Shown: positions 8,164-16,039 of the stretch, in pieces
Layout of the letters: each line of letters opens with the position of its first letter
How positions within the stretch are numbered: the first letter of the stretch is position 1
From: SAR202 cluster bacterium
GTDB taxonomy: Bacteria > Chloroflexota > Dehalococcoidia > Lucifugimonadales > VGZR01
Direction: 5' to 3'
DNA length: 64,000 bases
Assembly (NCBI GenBank): GCA_016872515.1
Contig: VGZR01000003.1
Span: forward strand, 1 to 64,000
Program-made: the position numbers and the translations under genes
Notes under the pieces: model-generated
Seen by the model: the letters and a program-made list of their open reading frames with translations, nothing else
Databases searched by the model: none
What the model was told of the DNA's origin: nothing

Positions 8164-9385
8164 CCGTGAAATACCTCAGGGCGTCCTTGAGCACCGCCAC
8201 CAGCTTGTCCACCTCTTCCTCGGTATTATAGATGTACAGGCTGGCGCGGGCCGTCGCGACGATGCCCATGGCGCGCATCAGCGGCATCGTGCAGTGGTGG
8301 CCGGTGCGGATGGCGATGCCCTCGCGGTCGAGGTACGTCCCCAGGTCGTGGGGGTGCACCTCGCTGTTGTGGAAGGGCAGGATGCCGCCCCGCTGCGACA
8401 CGTCCATCGGCCCGAAAAGGTCTAACTCCTCGATCTGCTTGAGCTGCGAGAGCGCGTACTGAGTGAGCTGCTTCTCGTGCTCGCGGACGTTGTCCATGCC
8501 GAGCGCCGTGAGGTAGTCCACCGCCGCACCCAGGGCGATGGCGTCGGCGATGTTGGGCGTGCCGGCCTCGAACCGCATCGGCAGCCCGTTCCACGTCGCC
8601 CGGTCGTTCCAGACCTCCAGCACCATCTCGCCGCCGCGCAGGAACGGCTCCATCTTCTCCAGCACGTCGGGCTTCACGTAGAGCGCGCCGATGCCGGTCG
8701 GCCCCAGCATCTTGTGGCCGGAGAACGCCAGGAAGTCACAGTCGAGGTCTTTCACATCCACCGGCATGTGCGGAACGCTCTGCGCGCCATCTATCAGCAC
8801 CTTCGCGCCGAAGGCGTGGGCCTTCTTCGTCAGGCTCTTCACCGGGTTGATGGTGCCCAGGGAGTTGGACACCTGGTTGATGGCCAGCAGCTTCGTTTTA
8901 CGGGTGATGAACGAGTCCGTCTGGCTGGGATCGAGGACGCCTTCCTTCGTGATGGGTATCACCTGTAGCGTCGCGCCGTTGTCGCGGGCCACCTTCTGCC
9001 AGGGGACGAGGTTGCTGTGGTGCTCCATCTGCGATACCACGATCTCGTCGCCAGCCTTGATGTTCGCGGCTGCCCACGTGTAGGCCACCAGGTTGATGGC
9101 TTCGCTGGTATTGCGTGTCCAAATGACCGACTCGGGCTTGGGCGCGCCGATGAAGCGGGCGACCTTGTGCCGCGCCTCCTCGTACTTGTCGGTGGCCTCC
9201 ATGCTCAGTGCGTGGACACCCCTGTGGACGTTGGCGTTGTACCCCTCGTAGTAGTCCACCAGCGACTGGATGACGCTGTGCGGCTTCTGTGACGTCGCCG
9301 CGTTGTCGAGATACACGAGCGGCTTCCCGTACACCTTGCGGTCGAGTATGGGGAAGTTCTTCCTGATAGCCTTTACGTCTAGCAC
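8132..9385 (-). CDS. sufS: SufS cysteine desulfurase (PLP-dependent)
   Basis: The 417-residue enzyme takes sulfur from cysteine as a persulfide for Fe-S cluster assembly. The PLP lysine is in SGHKMLG (Lys225) and the active-site cysteine in RTGHHCTMPLM (Cys365), the short group II type loop typical of SufS. The frame opens at a TTG at 9394, but GTG 9385 has GAGAGG ten bases upstream and is the better start. It sits between the Rieske gene and sufU copy 1. Confidence 0.95.
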   Translation of the reverse strand: MLDVKAIRKNFPILDRKVYGKPLVYLDNAATSQKPHSVIQSLVDYYEGYNANVHRGVHALSMEATDKYEEARHKVARFIGAPKPESVIWTRNTSEAINLVAYTWAAANIKAGDEIVVSQMEHHSNLVPWQKVARDNGATLQVIPITKEGVLDPSQTDSFITRKTKLLAINQVSNSLGTINPVKSLTKKAHAFGAKVLIDGAQSVPHMPVDVKDLDCDFLAFSGHKMLGPTGIGALYVKPDVLEKMEPFLRGGEMVLEVWNDRATWNGLPMRFEAGTPNIADAIALGAAVDYLTALGMDNVREHEKQLTQYALSQLKQIEELDLFGPMDVSQRGGILPFHNSEVHPHDLGTYLDREGIAIRTGHHCTMPLMRAMGIVATARASLYIYNTEEEVDKLVAVLKDALRYFTDGTKRANRPG

Positions 9386-9412
9386 GACGCCCAAACCTCT
9401 CTGTGCTGAACC

Positions 9413-9718
9413 CTACGCATCCACTTCGATGTCGCCGCCAGCCATACGCACCTTGAATGTGTCCACCGGCACGACCGCAGGGCCGTTCGTCACGGCGCCG
9501 GTGCGCACGTCGAACCGAGACCCATGGCACTCGCACTCGATGTCATGGCCTTCGATGAAGCCGGTATTCAGGTTGCACTCTGCGTGCGAGCAGATGTCGT
9601 CAATGGCATAGAACTTCCCTTCGATATTGCACACGCAGACGGTCCGGCTGCCGACTTCAAAGGCCTTTGCCGTCCCTGGTGGAATCTCCGATGCCTTGCT
9701 GATTTTCTTGAATGCCAT
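9413..9718 (-). CDS. Rieske-type [2Fe-2S] ferredoxin
   Basis: A 101-residue small Rieske protein, like the ferredoxin components of ring-hydroxylating dioxygenases. Cluster ligands are Cys43 and His45 in CSHAECNL and Cys62 and His65 in CECHGSRF. There is no signal peptide, so it is cytoplasmic. Its position inside the suf operon, between rrf2 and sufS, suggests an electron-transfer role in cluster assembly rather than in a dioxygenase. That role is inference from context. Confidence 0.9.
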   Translation of the reverse strand: MAFKKISKASEIPPGTAKAFEVGSRTVCVCNIEGKFYAIDDICSHAECNLNTGFIEGHDIECECHGSRFDVRTGAVTNGPAVVPVDTFKVRMAGGDIEVDA

Positions 9719-9749
9719 CTTTACCCCTCGACCCGCGGTATTCTGGGAG

Positions 9750-10187
9750 CTATCCTACCAGCGCCAGGCCGCGGTCGGCGGCCCTGACGCGTTCAACTAG
9801 GTCAGCGATGGTAGTGGCGTCGAGGATCTTCCGCATCGCCTCCTCCACCACGCCCCATACCTCGCGCTGGGTGCAGTTGGCGGAGATGCCGCAGTTGCTC
9901 AAGTCGTCCATGCACGTCACCAGCACCGGCATACCGCCAAGGCAGTCCATCACCATTCCCATGGTGATGGACGCGGGCTCCCTCGCCAACCCGTGGCCGC
10001 CCTGTGGGCCGCGTTGGCTGGCGACCAGGCCCTGCCTGTTCAGCGTTAGCAACACCCGCGCGAGGAATGGCTCGGGGATGCCTTGCCGCTTGGCGATGTC
10101 CGCCGCGTGCACCGGCCCGTGGCCCGCGTGCTCCGCCAGGTCCACCAGCGCCCGTATCCCGTAGTCAACCTGAACCGGCACGTGCAT
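9750..10187 (-). CDS. Rrf2-family transcriptional regulator (IscR/SufR-like)
   Basis: A 145-residue winged-helix regulator. The N-terminal DYGIRALVDLAEH and the IPEPFLARVLLTLNRQGLV helix-turn-helix segment are typical of Rrf2 proteins. Three cysteines (Cys92, Cys99, Cys105) match the Fe-S ligand cluster of IscR, but the spacing is C-x6-C-x5-C and the position of the IscR histidine ligand appears to be Arg. It is encoded inside the suf operon with a GAGGTGA ribosome site, and is the obvious candidate for binding the inverted repeats upstream of sufB. Confidence 0.9.
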   Translation of the reverse strand: MHVPVQVDYGIRALVDLAEHAGHGPVHAADIAKRQGIPEPFLARVLLTLNRQGLVASQRGPQGGHGLAREPASITMGMVMDCLGGMPVLVTCMDDLSNCGISANCTQREVWGVVEEAMRKILDATTIADLVERVRAADRGLALVG

Positions 10188-10195
10188 AGGTCACC

Positions 10196-10648
10196 TCACT
10201 CTGTTGAGACCGTGCCGCCCTCATCCTTGAGAGCCGCCTTCAGCGTATGCCAAGCCAACACCGCGCACTTCACCCGCGTCGGGAACTCCGCCACCCCCGC
10301 CAGTACCTCCAGTTCGCCTAGCCCATCCACCTCGTACTTGCCGCCTGGCCCTCGCGTCACCATCTTGTGGAACGACTCGAAGATCTCCTGCGCCTCCTCG
10401 ACCGTCTTGCCTTTGACGGCCTCGGTCATTATGGATGCCGATGCCTTGGAGATGGCGCACCCTTTGCCCACGAAGGCCGCGTCCGTGATGCGGCCTTCGT
10501 CCATCTTCAGGAACACTGAGACCATGTCGCCGCAGAAAGGGTTGTAGCCGTCGGAGTGTTTCTCGGCATCCTCGATGCGCCGGAAGTTCCGCGGGCGGCT
10601 CCCGTGGGCCATCACGACCTCTTGATACAGTTCTCCCAGTTCGGTCAT
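10196..10648 (-). CDS. sufU: SufU-type Fe-S scaffold/sulfur-transfer protein, copy 2
   Basis: A 150-residue SufU with ligand cysteines Cys39, Cys64 and Cys128 and Asp41 (PFCGDM), plus the SufU insertion (GPGGKYEVDGLGELEV). The N terminus MTELGELYQEVVMAHG is the canonical one, so this copy looks closer to a standard SufU than copy 1. It starts inside the sufD stop (ATGA-type four-base overlap) and is followed by the regulator gene. Confidence 0.9.
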   Translation of the reverse strand: MTELGELYQEVVMAHGSRPRNFRRIEDAEKHSDGYNPFCGDMVSVFLKMDEGRITDAAFVGKGCAISKASASIMTEAVKGKTVEEAQEIFESFHKMVTRGPGGKYEVDGLGELEVLAGVAEFPTRVKCAVLAWHTLKAALKDEGGTVSTE

Positions 10649-11994
10649 GGCCCTTGATTCTTGCTCCTGAACTGGTACTTCGGCAGCGACTCGATGAAGT
10701 AGAGCTCCAGGTACTGCCGGAACCCGTCTAGCTTGATCTGGTCAATGACTTCCCGGGCGAAACCCTGGACGAGGTACATAGTCGCGGTCTCGACATCGAG
10801 GCCCCGCGCCTGCATGTAGAAGATGGCCTCTTCGGCTACCGCTCCTGCCGTGGCGCCGTGCTTGCACTGCACGTCGTCGGCGTAAATCTCCAGGCTCGGC
10901 TTGGTGTTGATGCGCGCCCCGTCCGAAAGTAGCAGGTTCTTGTCCGACTGCAAGGCATACGCCTTCTGTGCGTCCTTGTGCACGATGACCCGCCCGCTGA
11001 ACACCGCCCGTGACCTATCGGCGAGGATGCCCTTGAAGTAGAGGTCACTGGTCGTGTGGGGCTTCAGGTGGTCAATGTTGATGTTGTTGTCAATGTGCTG
11101 CGTTCCGTCTGTGAGATACAGCCCATTGATGAAGCACGAGGCACCCGGCGCGTCCAAGGCCACGTGGAGTTGGTTGCGGGCGATGGCGGCGCCGCGCGCG
11201 AAGGAGATGGACGTGAAGGTGCTGTCCTTCTCCTGGCGCACCTGCGTCGTCCCGATGTGGAACGCCTCCGCAGCTTCACGCATCAGGCGGTAGTGTTGCA
11301 TCTGAGCGCCCTCTTGCAGGATCACCTCTGCCACGCCGTCGGTGAAGTAGGCGCCATCGGCCAAGGTCACATAGCTTTCCAGCAGGGTCGCCTTGCTGTT
11401 GCGGCCAGCCACCACGAGGATGCGCGGGTAGGCCACGGAGGGCTGTGGCCGCCGCGAGGCCACGAACACCAGGTGCACCGGCGGCAGGTCCGCCGCCCCG
11501 TCAGGCAGCGCCACGAAGGCGCCATCGCGCACGAATGCGGTGTTCACCGCCGCAAAGCCGTTCTTCGCCGCGTCAACGTGCCGCCCAAGATGCTGCCGCG
11601 CCGCAGCCTGGCCGGCCGCGGAAAGGGCAGCTAAGTTGCCTATGTATGGCCCTTTGCGGTTCATAGCGGGAGTGGACAACCCCTGGTCGAACCGCCCATC
11701 AACGAAGACCAGATTCACCCATCCGTCGTCCCACGGCGACAGGGCCTTCACCTGTGCGGCATCCACCGACGCCTGTTCGAAGGGATAGGCGAACTGCCGG
11801 TTGGCGATGGGGCCGACGTTGGTGAAACGCCAGTCCTCGTTGCCGCGTATTGCAGTAGGGAAACACAGCTTGCTGAAGCTCTCCACCCCGGCCTGCCGCA
11901 TCTCGTTCAGCCAGGCGTCCCCATTGGAGAGCGACTTCTGGAAGTGGACGAAGTCGGCCTGGTACCGGTCGTATCGTGTCGCTGTTTGGGTCAT
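10645..11994 (-). CDS. sufD: Fe-S cluster assembly protein SufD
   Basis: A 449-residue member of the SufB/SufD beta-helix family. The N-terminal helical part leads to the GNEDWRFTNV motif, and the C-terminal part has the NLLLSDGARINTKPSLEIYADDVQCKHG-type core (split here as NLLLSDGARINTKP and EIYADDVQCKHGAT) that forms the SufB-SufD interface. SufD pairs with SufB and the SufC ATPase as the cluster scaffold. It follows sufC by 10 bases and overlaps sufU copy 2. Confidence 0.95.
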   Translation of the reverse strand: MTQTATRYDRYQADFVHFQKSLSNGDAWLNEMRQAGVESFSKLCFPTAIRGNEDWRFTNVGPIANRQFAYPFEQASVDAAQVKALSPWDDGWVNLVFVDGRFDQGLSTPAMNRKGPYIGNLAALSAAGQAAARQHLGRHVDAAKNGFAAVNTAFVRDGAFVALPDGAADLPPVHLVFVASRRPQPSVAYPRILVVAGRNSKATLLESYVTLADGAYFTDGVAEVILQEGAQMQHYRLMREAAEAFHIGTTQVRQEKDSTFTSISFARGAAIARNQLHVALDAPGASCFINGLYLTDGTQHIDNNINIDHLKPHTTSDLYFKGILADRSRAVFSGRVIVHKDAQKAYALQSDKNLLLSDGARINTKPSLEIYADDVQCKHGATAGAVAEEAIFYMQARGLDVETATMYLVQGFAREVIDQIKLDGFRQYLELYFIESLPKYQFRSKNQGP

Positions 11995-12004
11995 TGGCGC
12001 ATCG

Positions 12005-12799
12005 TCACCGTGCGGTGCCCGCCGACTCTTTCAGCCAGTCGTAGCCCTTCGCCTCCAGCTCATGGGCAAGCTCGGGGCCGCCCGAGAGGGCGATGCGTCC
12101 GTCCACGAGCACGTGGACGAAGTCTGGGGTGATGTAGCCGAGCAGCCGCTGGTAATGGGTCACCAGGAGCACGGACCGTTCTGGCCCACGCCGCTTGTTC
12201 ACGCCGGCGGCGACGGTCTTGAGAGCGTCTATATCCAGCCCGGAGTCGGTCTCGTCCAGCAGAGCGAGGCGCGGTTCCATGAGAGCCAGTTGAATCATCT
12301 CGTTGCGCTTCTTCTCGCCGCCGGAGAAGCCCTCGTTGACCGAGCGCTTCATCAGGTCGGCGTCCATCTCCATCTCCTTGACGGCGGCCTTGAACATGGC
12401 GTCGAACTCGCGTGCGCCGATCTCAGGCAGGCCGCGGTGTTTGCGAAGGGCGTCCACGGACGCCTTCATGAACTGCCAGGGGCGGACGCCGGGCAACTCG
12501 ACCGGGTACTGGAAGGCGAGGAAGACGCCCTCTCGTGCCCGCCGGTCGGGCAGCATGGCGAGAAGGTCCTGGCCCGCGTAGTGGACTTGGCCTGCGGTGA
12601 CGGCGAAGTCGGGCCTGCCGGCGATCACGTTGACCAGGGTGCTCTTGCCGCTGCCGTTGGGGCCCATGACGGCATGGACCTCGCCGACGTTCACCGTCAG
12701 GTCCACGCCTTTGAGGATCTCCTGGCCGGTGGCGGTCACGGCGGCCCGAAGGCCCCGGACCTCCAACAGGGGTTGCTTTGTGCCGTTCGTGGATGCCAT
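12005..12799 (-). CDS. sufC: Fe-S cluster assembly ATPase SufC
   Basis: A 264-residue ABC-type ATPase. Walker A GPNGSGKST lies at residues 46-54, the signature FSGGEKKRNE near 168 and the Walker B LALLDETDSGLD just after it; the EGxFSGGEKKR form and the DETDSGLD box are specific to SufC. It powers conformational change of the SufB-SufD scaffold. It sits three bases downstream of sufB. Confidence 0.96.
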   Translation of the reverse strand: MASTNGTKQPLLEVRGLRAAVTATGQEILKGVDLTVNVGEVHAVMGPNGSGKSTLVNVIAGRPDFAVTAGQVHYAGQDLLAMLPDRRAREGVFLAFQYPVELPGVRPWQFMKASVDALRKHRGLPEIGAREFDAMFKAAVKEMEMDADLMKRSVNEGFSGGEKKRNEMIQLALMEPRLALLDETDSGLDIDALKTVAAGVNKRRGPERSVLLVTHYQRLLGYITPDFVHVLVDGRIALSGGPELAHELEAKGYDWLKESAGTAR

Positions 12800-12802
12800 G
12801 GG

Positions 12803-14290
12803 TTAGCCTACCGTTCCTTCCAGGCTGACGCGGAGAAGCTGCGACGCCTCCATGGCGAACTCGAAGGGCAGCTCCTTGAAGATGCCGCGGCAGAAACCGT
12901 TGATGATGACGTAGTGGGCCTCCTCTGGGTCGAGGCCGCGTTGCAGGCAGTAGAAGAGCTGGTCGTCGCTGACCTTGGAGGTGGAGGCCTCGTGCTCCAT
13001 GCGGGCCGTGGGGTTGCGCACTTCGATGTAGGGAACGGTGTGTGCGCCGCACTTGTCGCCGATGAGCAGGGAGTCGCACTGGGTGAAGTTGGTGGCGTTG
13101 TCGGCGGTGGGCATGATCTGCACCTGGCCGCGGTAGGTGCTCTGGCCGTGGCCGGCGGAGATGCCCTTGGCGACGATGGTGCTCTTGGTGTTCTTGCCGA
13201 TGTGGATCATCTTGGTGCCGGTATCGGCCTGCTGGTAGTTGTTGACGAGAGCGACGGAGTAGAACTCGCCGGTGGAGTTGTCTCCCTGGAGGATGACGCT
13301 GGGGTACTTCCAGGTTATGGCGGAGCCGGTCTCTACCTGCGTCCAGGAAATCTTGGAGTTCTTGCCCAGAGCCTTGCCGCGCTTCGTGACGAAGTTATAG
13401 ACGCCGCCATTGCCCTGTTTGTCGCCGGGATACCAGTTCTGGAGCGTGGAGTACTTGATCTCGGCGTTGTCGAGGGTGACCAACTCGACTACGGCGGCAT
13501 GGAGCTGGCTGGTCTTGCGAATGGGGGCGGTGCAGCCCTCGAGGTAGCTGACGTAGGCGCCCTCGTCGGCGATGATGAGGGTGCGCTCGAACTGGCCTGT
13601 GTTGGCGGAGTTGATGCGGAAGTAGGTCATCAGCTCGATCGGGCAGCGCACACCTTTGGGGATGTACACGAAGGAGCCGTCGCTGAAGACGGCGGAGTTG
13701 AGGGCGGCATAGAAGTTGTCGGTGTAGGGAACGACTGAGCCGAGATACTTGCGGACGATGTCGGGGGCCTTTTTCACCGCCTCGCTGACGGAACAGAAGA
13801 TGATGCCCTTCTCCTCTAAGGTCTTCTGGTAGGTGGTGGCGACGGAGATGCTGTCGAAGACGGCATCCACGGCGACCTTGGAGGGGCCTTCCTCGGTGAC
13901 ACCCGCCAGCCGCTTCTGTTCCTGGATGGGAATGCCCAGCTTGTTGAAGGTCTCCAAGAGCTGCGGGTCAACTTCTTCGAGGGACTTGGGGCCGGCCTGC
14001 TTCACGGGCGCAGCGTAGTAGTGGATGTCCTGGAAGTCGATGGGTGGGTGGCTGACCTTGGCCCACTTCGGCTCCTCGTAGTTGAGGGACAGGAAGTGTC
14101 GCAGGGCCTTGAGCCGCCACTCCAGGAGCCATTCCGGCTCCTCCTTCTTGCGGGATATGATGCGGACGACCTCTTCGTTGAGGCCCTTGGGAATGATCTC
14201 CGACTCGATTTCAGTGACGAAGCCCCACTTGTACTCCCGGGCGAGGTCGTCCGAGGTACTCGTCCGAGATATGACTTTCGGTGCGGTCAC
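12803..14290 (-). CDS. sufB: Fe-S cluster assembly scaffold protein SufB
   Basis: A 495-residue SufB. Typical segments include [10 protein letters not shown] near the start, [29 protein letters not shown] and the C-terminal [20 protein letters not shown] with the conserved [12 protein letters not shown] upstream. The frame opens at 14323, but GTG 14290 has a GGAGG eight bases before it and is preferred. It is the first gene of the suf operon; the promoter and two inverted repeats lie directly upstream. Confidence 0.96.
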   Translation of the reverse strand: MTAPKVISRTSTSDDLAREYKWGFVTEIESEIIPKGLNEEVVRIISRKKEEPEWLLEWRLKALRHFLSLNYEEPKWAKVSHPPIDFQDIHYYAAPVKQAGPKSLEEVDPQLLETFNKLGIPIQEQKRLAGVTEEGPSKVAVDAVFDSISVATTYQKTLEEKGIIFCSVSEAVKKAPDIVRKYLGSVVPYTDNFYAALNSAVFSDGSFVYIPKGVRCPIELMTYFRINSANTGQFERTLIIADEGAYVSYLEGCTAPIRKTSQLHAAVVELVTLDNAEIKYSTLQNWYPGDKQGNGGVYNFVTKRGKALGKNSKISWTQVETGSAITWKYPSVILQGDNSTGEFYSVALVNNYQQADTGTKMIHIGKNTKSTIVAKGISAGHGQSTYRGQVQIMPTADNATNFTQCDSLLIGDKCGAHTVPYIEVRNPTARMEHEASTSKVSDDQLFYCLQRGLDPEEAHYVIINGFCRGIFKELPFEFAMEASQLLRVSLEGTVG

Positions 14291-14313
14291 TAAGTTTGCC
14301 TCCAGTGCCTGCC

Positions 14314-14336
14314 TTGGAACCATTGATCAGTTCCAA
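14314..14336 (-). promoter_or_regulatory. 23-bp inverted repeat in the suf leader (proximal operator candidate)
   Basis: TTGGAAC and GTTCCAA form perfect 7-bp arms around a nine-base spacer. It lies between the promoter and the sufB ribosome site and has the same 7-9-7 geometry as the distal repeat, 28 bases away centre to centre, but a different arm sequence. Confidence 0.5.
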
Positions 14337-14341
14337 ATTGG

Positions 14342-14364
14342 TTGTTGATGAAATTAGTCAACAA
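14342..14364 (-). promoter_or_regulatory. IscR type-1-like operator upstream of sufB
   Basis: TTGTTGA and TCAACAA form perfect 7-bp arms around a nine-base spacer. The inner 17 bases, TTGACTAATTTCATCAA on the minus strand, agree at about 15 positions with the core of the E. coli IscR type-1 box as I recall it (YYGACT, A/T-rich centre, AGTCRR). It covers roughly +5 to +27 relative to the predicted transcription start, consistent with repression by the Rrf2 protein encoded in the operon. Confidence 0.6.
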
Positions 14365-14373
14365 TCATAGCTC

Positions 14374-14402
14374 ATAGTATATCCAGCTTAGATATGAGTC
14401 AA
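14374..14402 (-). promoter_or_regulatory. Promoter of the suf operon
   Basis: TTGACT (14397-14402) and TACTAT (14374-14379) on the minus strand have a 17-base spacer. The predicted start lies near 14368, immediately before the distal inverted repeat. Confidence 0.6.
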
Positions 14403-14421
14403 CCGCTGGGCTGCATAGGGA

Positions 14422-14635
14422 ATGGATAGTGGCGGAAGTCACGATGTTTTCAAGTCACTCCGCCTGGAGTACCGTATGAAGCGTCCCTTGTACGTCAGGG
14501 TGGAGCTTGGAGGCACGGCACTGATGGTGGATCCGCGAAGCATCGAAGCACTCGTGGCTGAACTCTAACACCCTGACCCTCACGCGCCGGACAAGCAATG
14601 GCAGGCGACGCAGTCACTGGGCCAGGCGAAGACAG
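14422..14635 (+). pseudogene. Broken N-terminal part of the HEAT-repeat gene
   Basis: From ATG 14422 an open frame of 48 codons ends in TAA at 14566-14568, in the middle of what reads as a HEAT repeat: SIEALVAEL, stop, then HPDPHAPDKQWQATQSLGQAK in the same frame. The repeat then continues in another frame as RRVPALIEALG. One stop and one frameshift near 14635-14645 thus separate this part from the intact downstream HEAT ORF. A single base change of a Lys codon would give TAA. I take it as a decayed 5' end or sequence error rather than a separate small gene. Confidence 0.55.
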
Positions 14636-15220
14636 ATGCTGGTAAGGCGGGTGCCTGCGCTGATAGAGGCCCTAGGGCAGGCGTATGGGGCTCTGACGCG
14701 CGCCCATGCGGCGGAGTCGCTGGGGAACTTGGCGGATGCCAACGCAGTTCCGGCTTTGATGGGGGCGATGGGCGACCCGTATCGGCTGACGCGCTCGTAT
14801 GCCGCCCGCGCGCTGGGCAAGCTCGGAGACGCCCAGGCGATAGGGGTGCTGCTCAAGACGATGGAGGCGGACGAGTTCTTCGGCGTACGGGCGGAGGCCG
14901 CCGAGGCGTTGGGCAAGCTGTGCGAGGGTAAGGACACGGAGCAGTGCGGGAAGGTGAGGCGGGCGCTCCTGGCCCAGAAGAAGGCTGAACAGGTGCGCCA
15001 GAAGCTCGGCGCGGAAGAGGGGAGGGGCGTGCGGGGGCTGGGCGAAGTGGACCGTTCCTTGAGGCGGCTGGGGGAATTGCTGGAGCAGGCCGAGACGCAG
15101 GTCAAGGAGATCCAGTCGGCCGTGGGGCGAAACGACCTACAGGCGGTAAACAATGGAGCCAACGAGCTACGGAGTATCATGCACGAGTTCCGGACGGGGA
15201 TGCTCAACTCCGCGACCTAG
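14636..15220 (+). CDS. HEAT-repeat protein (probably 5'-truncated)
   Basis: 194 residues from ATG 14636. Residues 1-95 contain about three HEAT/PBS-lyase-type helical repeats (VPALIEALG, ESLGNLADANAVPALMGAMG, RALGKLGDAQAIGVLL, EALGKL). The rest is charged and helical, with likely coiled coil around residues 125-165. Such repeats are protein-binding scaffolds; no catalytic function is visible. There is no clear ribosome site at this ATG, and coding similarity continues upstream in two other frames, so the full protein was probably longer. It precedes the membrane protein gene by 24 bases. Confidence 0.7.
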   Translation: MLVRRVPALIEALGQAYGALTRAHAAESLGNLADANAVPALMGAMGDPYRLTRSYAARALGKLGDAQAIGVLLKTMEADEFFGVRAEAAEALGKLCEGKDTEQCGKVRRALLAQKKAEQVRQKLGAEEGRGVRGLGEVDRSLRRLGELLEQAETQVKEIQSAVGRNDLQAVNNGANELRSIMHEFRTGMLNSAT

Positions 15221-15244
15221 GCACAGGGCAGAAGGAGGAACGCG

Positions 15245-16039
15245 ATGTCCGTAGAGAATGCATGGCGCGTCGTGGACAGGGCGTTGCGCGACGGAGAGTT
15301 CGCCGAACGGCTGACGCACGCGCCGGAGGAGTCTCTCGAGTCACTGCGCCGCGAGTTCCCCGGCCTGAGCGGAGAGGAGGCGCAGGCGACGTTGCAGGAG
15401 GCTATCACTGCCCTGGGGGTCCATTACAAGCTGCGCACCGCGGCGAGGGAAGAGGAGCACCGGCAGATCCGTGAGATGTCCAACGGGTTCCGCCAGGGGC
15501 TTCTGGAGGTCATCCGCCAGGTGGAGGCTGGGTACAGCCGCGTGATGCTGATGTACACCATCGCTTTCTACCTAGGGATCGCCCTTATCGTCGTGTCGGC
15601 GGTAGCCTCGCTGGTGATGAAGGAGCACGTGGCGGCGTTGGTTCTCGGCGGGCTGGGGATGGCGGATGTCGTGACCGCCTTCATCTTCCGGCCAGCGCAG
15701 GAGTTGCAGAACAGCCGGGGCAATCTCACCCAGCTCCAGGCCGCCTTCTTCAACTGGGCGAACGACGTGCGGAACTGGAGCGCATATCTTGAGAGGCTGG
15801 ACAACTCGGTTCGCCCCAGGGAAAAGCCGCCGTACGAGGAGTTTGAGAAGGTGTCGCTCAGGGTCCAAGCCAACACGGCGGAGATGATGCGTCTGGTGGA
15901 CCTGTACTGCGAGATGCACCCGCAACGTAAGACGGAGAAGGGCGGGGGGAAATCCGGCGGGACAGAGAAGCAAGGGCAGACGGCACCGCCACATGCGGCT
16001 GCACTGAGCCCGAGCGGAGACGGGCAACCTTTCCGCTAA
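15245..16039 (+). CDS. Two-helix membrane protein with NHLP-leader-like N terminus
   Basis: 264 residues. Residues 1-55 (motifs VVDRALRDGEFAERL and FPGLSGEEAQATLQEA) resemble the helical Nif11/Os1348-type leader domains associated with nitrile-hydratase-like leader peptides; this is a weak similarity from memory. Two hydrophobic helices follow at about 100-122 and 128-148, then a helical region and a Gly/Lys-rich tail. AAGGAGG lies nine bases before the ATG, an unusually strong ribosome site here. It follows the HEAT gene and converges with the epimerase gene, overlapping it by four bases. Function unknown. Confidence 0.7.
   Translation: MSVENAWRVVDRALRDGEFAERLTHAPEESLESLRREFPGLSGEEAQATLQEAITALGVHYKLRTAAREEEHRQIREMSNGFRQGLLEVIRQVEAGYSRVMLMYTIAFYLGIALIVVSAVASLVMKEHVAALVLGGLGMADVVTAFIFRPAQELQNSRGNLTQLQAAFFNWANDVRNWSAYLERLDNSVRPREKPPYEEFEKVSLRVQANTAEMMRLVDLYCEMHPQRKTEKGGGKSGGTEKQGQTAPPHAAALSPSGDGQPFR

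Noticed and set aside
11801-13738. 645-codon plus-strand open frame opposite sufC and sufB
   Set aside because: SufB and SufC are complete on the other strand; the long frame is a by-product of third-position GC and shows no domain.
14342-14364. Cyanobacterial SufR site
   Set aside because: The arms are in the GTTG...CAAC order, opposite to the CAAC-N6-GTTG SufR site, while the inner sequence fits an IscR type-1 box better.
14422-15220. Stop codon reassignment explaining the in-frame TAA in the HEAT and DUF1801 genes
   Set aside because: TAA, TAG and TGA all end well-defined genes in the window at the expected positions, and the HEAT gene also needs a frameshift.
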